From Candidatus Aminicenantota bacterium (GTDB taxonomy: Bacteria; Acidobacteriota; Aminicenantia; Aminicenantales; UBA4085): a stretch of 8,568 bases of DNA. The notes under the pieces were generated by a model. It worked only from the letters and a program-made list of their open reading frames with translations. It was not told the DNA's origin and did not search any database. The position numbers and the translations under genes were made by a program. The stretch is taken from assembly GCA_003154255.1 (NCBI GenBank), contig PMCY01000245.1, positions 1-8,568 of the forward strand, written 5' to 3'. Below are positions 6,264 through 8,568 of the stretch, piece after piece. The stretch's first letter is position 1. Every line of letters begins with the position of its first letter.

Positions 6264-7196
6264 ATGAGCCCTTTCAAGACGGACGGAATGGTTTGGGTAA
6301 ACGGCCGGCTGGTGCCATGGCCCGAGGCCAACATCCATATCGCTTCCCATGTGATTCACTACGGGTCCTCGATCTTCGAAGGCTTCCGGGCTTACCGCAA
6401 TCCTCAAGGAACGGCCGTCTTCCGTCTCGGCGCCCATATCCGCCGACTTTATAATTCCTGTAAAATCTATCGTATGGAAATTCCATTCAGCCGGGAGGAG
6501 CTCAGTCGCGCCGTTCTGGACACAATTTGGGCCAACCGTCTGGAGTCTTGCTACGTCCGGCCCATCGTTTACCGCGGCTACGGAACGCTGGGCATCGATC
6601 CCACGCCCAACCCGGTCGATTGCGCGATTCTGGTCTGGGAATGGGGTCAGTATCTGGGCGACGCGGCCTTGGAGGCCGGCGTCGACGTCAAAGTTTCGAC
6701 CTGGACGCGGATGGCCGCCAATACCTTCCCGGCTTTGGCCAAGTCGGGGGCCAATTATATGAACTCCCAGCTGATCAAAATGGAAGCCAAGCTGGAGGGT
6801 TACGCCGAAGGCATCGCCCTGAATACGCGCGGGCATGTCAGCGAGGGAAGCGGGGAGAACGTTTTTCTCGTGCTGGACGGACGGCTGATCACGCCTCCGC
6901 TGTCTTCGGCGGTTCTCCCCGGCATCACCCGCGACTGCGTCATGATCTTAGCCCGGGCGATGGGTTTGCCCGTGTCCGAGGATACGATCCCGCGGGAGAT
7001 GCTCTACGTCGCCGACGAGATCTTCATGACCGGATCGGCGGCCGAGATCACTCCGGTGCGCTCGGTCGACCGCATCCCCATCGGGAGCGGCGCTCGCGGC
7101 CCGCTGACGAAGAGGATCCAGGAGGCATTTTTCGACATCGTCGAGGGCCGCCGTCCCGACGAGCTCCACTGGCTGACGTACGTCCATTCGGAATAA
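6264..7196 (+). CDS. ilvE: Branched-chain amino acid aminotransferase (PLP class IV)
   Basis: The 310-residue product has the length and motifs of IlvE, which interconverts leucine, isoleucine and valine with their 2-keto acids using glutamate/2-oxoglutarate and pyridoxal phosphate. The catalytic lysine is K160 in FPALAKSGANYMNS, the same spacing as in E. coli IlvE. Other signatures are HYGSSIFEGFRAY (32-44), YVRPIVYRGYG, VWEWGQYLG, GHVSEGSGENVF, LPGITRDCV and EIFMTGSAAEITPVRSVD near the phosphate- and substrate-binding loops. EWGQYLG and the C-terminal region favour a branched-chain enzyme over D-amino acid aminotransferase or 4-amino-4-deoxychorismate lyase. It is first after a clear promoter and lies 16 bp before pilT. 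No other branched-chain biosynthesis gene is in the window. Confidence 0.94.
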   Translation: MSPFKTDGMVWVNGRLVPWPEANIHIASHVIHYGSSIFEGFRAYRNPQGTAVFRLGAHIRRLYNSCKIYRMEIPFSREELSRAVLDTIWANRLESCYVRPIVYRGYGTLGIDPTPNPVDCAILVWEWGQYLGDAALEAGVDVKVSTWTRMAANTFPALAKSGANYMNSQLIKMEAKLEGYAEGIALNTRGHVSEGSGENVFLVLDGRLITPPLSSAVLPGITRDCVMILARAMGLPVSEDTIPREMLYVADEIFMTGSAAEITPVRSVDRIPIGSGARGPLTKRIQEAFFDIVEGRRPDELHWLTYVHSE

Positions 7197-7203
7197 AGGG
7201 GGA
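7197..7203 (+). promoter_or_regulatory. Ribosome binding site of pilT
   Basis: AGGGGGA directly follows the ilvE stop and lies 9 bases before the ATG at 7213. It fixes the pilT start and leaves little room for a separate promoter. Confidence 0.55.
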
Positions 7204-7212
7204 ATTCACTTC

Positions 7213-8358
7213 ATGCGCATCGACGATCTCCTCAAAATCGCTATTGAGATGGACGCCTCCGACGTCCATATCAAGGTCGGCAACCATCCCCAGCTTCGTA
7301 TCAACGGGGTTCTGGTGCCGCTGACCCAGCTGCCGCGAATGTCGGCCAAGGATACGGAGGATCTGGCCTTTCAGATCATCAACGAATATCAGAGGAAGAA
7401 ACTGGAGGACGAGTTCGACCTGGACCTGGCCTACAGCCTGCCCGGGTTCGGGCGCTTTCGCGGAAGCATTTTCCATCAGCGCGGATCACTGGCCGTGGCC
7501 TTGCGCATCCTTCCTTTCGAGGTCAAAAACTTCAAAGATCTTCTTCTTCCGGACGTTATCGAAACGATCTCCGCCATGGATCGCGGCATGGTCCTGGTCA
7601 CCGGCTCGACCGGCAGCGGCAAGACCACGACCTTGGCTTCCATCATCGATTATATCAACCGATCCTTCCGCAAACATATCATCACCATTGAAGACCCCAT
7701 CGAGTATCTGCACCGGGACCAGAAGAGCGTCATCTGCCAGCGCGAAGTCGGTTGGGACGTGCGCAATTTCGCCCGCGGCCTGCGGGGCGCCCTGCGGGAG
7801 GATCCGGATATCATCCTGGTCGGCGAAATGCGTGACTTGGAGACGATCGAGACGGCCATTCTGGCCGCTGAAACCGGGCACCTCGTCCTGAGCACCCTCC
7901 ATACCCTGGACGCGCCCGAAACGATCAACCGCATCATCTCCGTCTTCCCCCCGCACCAGCAGGACCAGGTGCGGATTCAGCTGGCGTCCATCCTGAAGGC
8001 CGTCATCTCCCAGCGCCTCCTGCCGAGAAAGGGCGGCCTCGGCCGCGTCCCGGCCATCGAAGTCATGCTGGCCACCGCCTATATCCAGGAATGCATCCAG
8101 GACATGGGCAAGACCTTCCTCATCCGCGACGCCATCGCTGCCGGCGTTTCCCAATACGGCATGCAGACTTTCGACCAGTCCCTCTATCACCTCTACCAGC
8201 AGAAATACATTTCCTTCGAGCAGGGCCTGCACTATTCCACCAGCCCGGACAACTTCCGTCTTCGCGTCGAGGGGGTCCAATCCACTCAGGACATCGCCAT
8301 GAATGAAATGGAGAAAAGCATGGACCTGATCAAAACAAGCCGCCCTACCGAGGAATGA
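7213..8358 (+). CDS. pilT: Type IV pilus retraction ATPase PilT
   Basis: The 381-residue product is a PilT-family secretion ATPase, a cytoplasmic hexamer that powers pilus disassembly and twitching motility. An N-terminal PAS-like domain begins [23 protein letters not shown]. The RecA-like core carries Walker [10 protein letters not shown] (131-139), the Asp box [11 protein letters not shown] (157-167), Walker [13 protein letters not shown] (197-208) and the His box [11 protein letters not shown] (222-232). The C-terminal part has [10 protein letters not shown] (315-324), typical of PilT. The AIRNLIRE-type motif needed for retraction in some PilT proteins is poorly conserved and reads [11 protein letters not shown] here (290-300). 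A PilU-like role cannot be excluded. No other pilus gene is in the window. The gene follows ilvE by 16 bp and overlaps alaS by 4 bp. Confidence 0.94.
   Translation: MRIDDLLKIAIEMDASDVHIKVGNHPQLRINGVLVPLTQLPRMSAKDTEDLAFQIINEYQRKKLEDEFDLDLAYSLPGFGRFRGSIFHQRGSLAVALRILPFEVKNFKDLLLPDVIETISAMDRGMVLVTGSTGSGKTTTLASIIDYINRSFRKHIITIEDPIEYLHRDQKSVICQREVGWDVRNFARGLRGALREDPDIILVGEMRDLETIETAILAAETGHLVLSTLHTLDAPETINRIISVFPPHQQDQVRIQLASILKAVISQRLLPRKGGLGRVPAIEVMLATAYIQECIQDMGKTFLIRDAIAAGVSQYGMQTFDQSLYHLYQQKYISFEQGLHYSTSPDNFRLRVEGVQSTQDIAMNEMEKSMDLIKTSRPTEE
8350..8354 (+). promoter_or_regulatory. Ribosome binding site of alaS; start ambiguous
   Basis: GAGGA ends immediately before the ATG at 8355, too close for normal initiation there. 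It is 9 bases before the in-frame TTG at 8364. Either start is possible; the ATGA overlap with pilT favours 8355 and the spacing favours 8364. Confidence 0.35.
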
Positions 8359-8568
8359 TCGCCTTGCACGCCCAGCAGATCCGGGAAACCTTTCTCGAAT
8401 ATTTTGCCGGGCGCGGGCACAAAATCGTGCCCAGTTCCCCGCTCCTGCCCAAGGACGACCCCACGCTTCTTTTCACCAACGCCGGCATGAACCAGTTCAA
8501 AGCGGTTTTCCTCGGCCGGGAGGCGCGCAGCTACCGCAGGGCGGCCACGGTCCAGAAATGCATGCGCG
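8355..8568 (+). CDS. alaS: Alanyl-tRNA synthetase, N-terminal part (cut by window end)
   Basis: Seventy-one codons of the 5' end are visible. The protein is a cytoplasmic class II aminoacyl-tRNA synthetase that charges tRNA-Ala. The N-terminus has [39 protein letters not shown] (residues 26-45, the motif 1 region) and [26 protein letters not shown], which are diagnostic of AlaRS. The ATG overlaps the pilT stop as ATGA. A TTG three codons downstream fits the ribosome site better and would still leave the conserved region intact. The catalytic core, editing domain and C-Ala domain lie beyond the window. Confidence 0.96.
   Translation, partial: MIALHAQQIRETFLEYFAGRGHKIVPSSPLLPKDDPTLLFTNAGMNQFKAVFLGREARSYRRAATVQKCMR

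Overview
The window is a gene-dense, GC-rich bacterial chromosome segment. It holds nine genes in two forward blocks with one reverse-strand pair between them. No gene-free stretch exceeds about 145 bases, and I see no RNA gene, insertion sequence, CRISPR array or phage gene. Non-ATG starts (GTG, TTG, perhaps CTG), overlapping genes, two Hanks-type Ser/Thr kinases within 4 kb and a type IV pilus retraction ATPase suggest a Gram-negative, kinase-rich bacterium. Acidobacteriota or the related Aminicenantes are my best guess, but this is only an inference from style and gene content.

Forward block 1 (bases 1-4081) is one tightly packed run: the 3' end of dnaK, then dnaJ, rsmE (16S rRNA m3U1498 methyltransferase), a soluble Ser/Thr kinase with a C-terminal zinc ribbon, and a class I SAM methyltransferase. 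Every junction is an overlap or a gap of about 8 bp, so the genes are probably co-transcribed and translationally coupled. The DnaK reading frame stops just after the beta substrate-binding domain, so the protein has no helical lid, and dnaJ begins inside its last codons. A chaperone pair followed by rsmE is a familiar bacterial grouping. The added kinase and methyltransferase are not part of the usual set.

The reverse-strand pair (4106-6156) is a membrane-anchored Ser/Thr kinase with a predicted two-helix hairpin and an unrecognised C-terminal domain, followed by a small four-helix GtrA-like membrane protein. gtrA ends 24 bp from the end of the forward methyltransferase gene (convergent) and may have its own promoter in the 143-bp gap behind the kinase gene.

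Forward block 2 (6264 to the window end) is a branched-chain amino acid aminotransferase (ilvE), the type IV pilus retraction ATPase pilT, and the 5' end of alaS (alanyl-tRNA synthetase). The pilT and alaS genes overlap by 4 bp. A divergent intergenic region (6157-6263) carries a good sigma70-like promoter for ilvE and a weaker one for the kinase that would make an almost leaderless transcript.

Most of the window is ordinary housekeeping. The points most worth a second look are the lidless DnaK, the zinc-ribbon kinase inside the chaperone/rRNA-methylation run, the unusual membrane kinase, and the missing conventional start codon of the methyltransferase. I found no convincing evidence of a wholly new multi-gene system.
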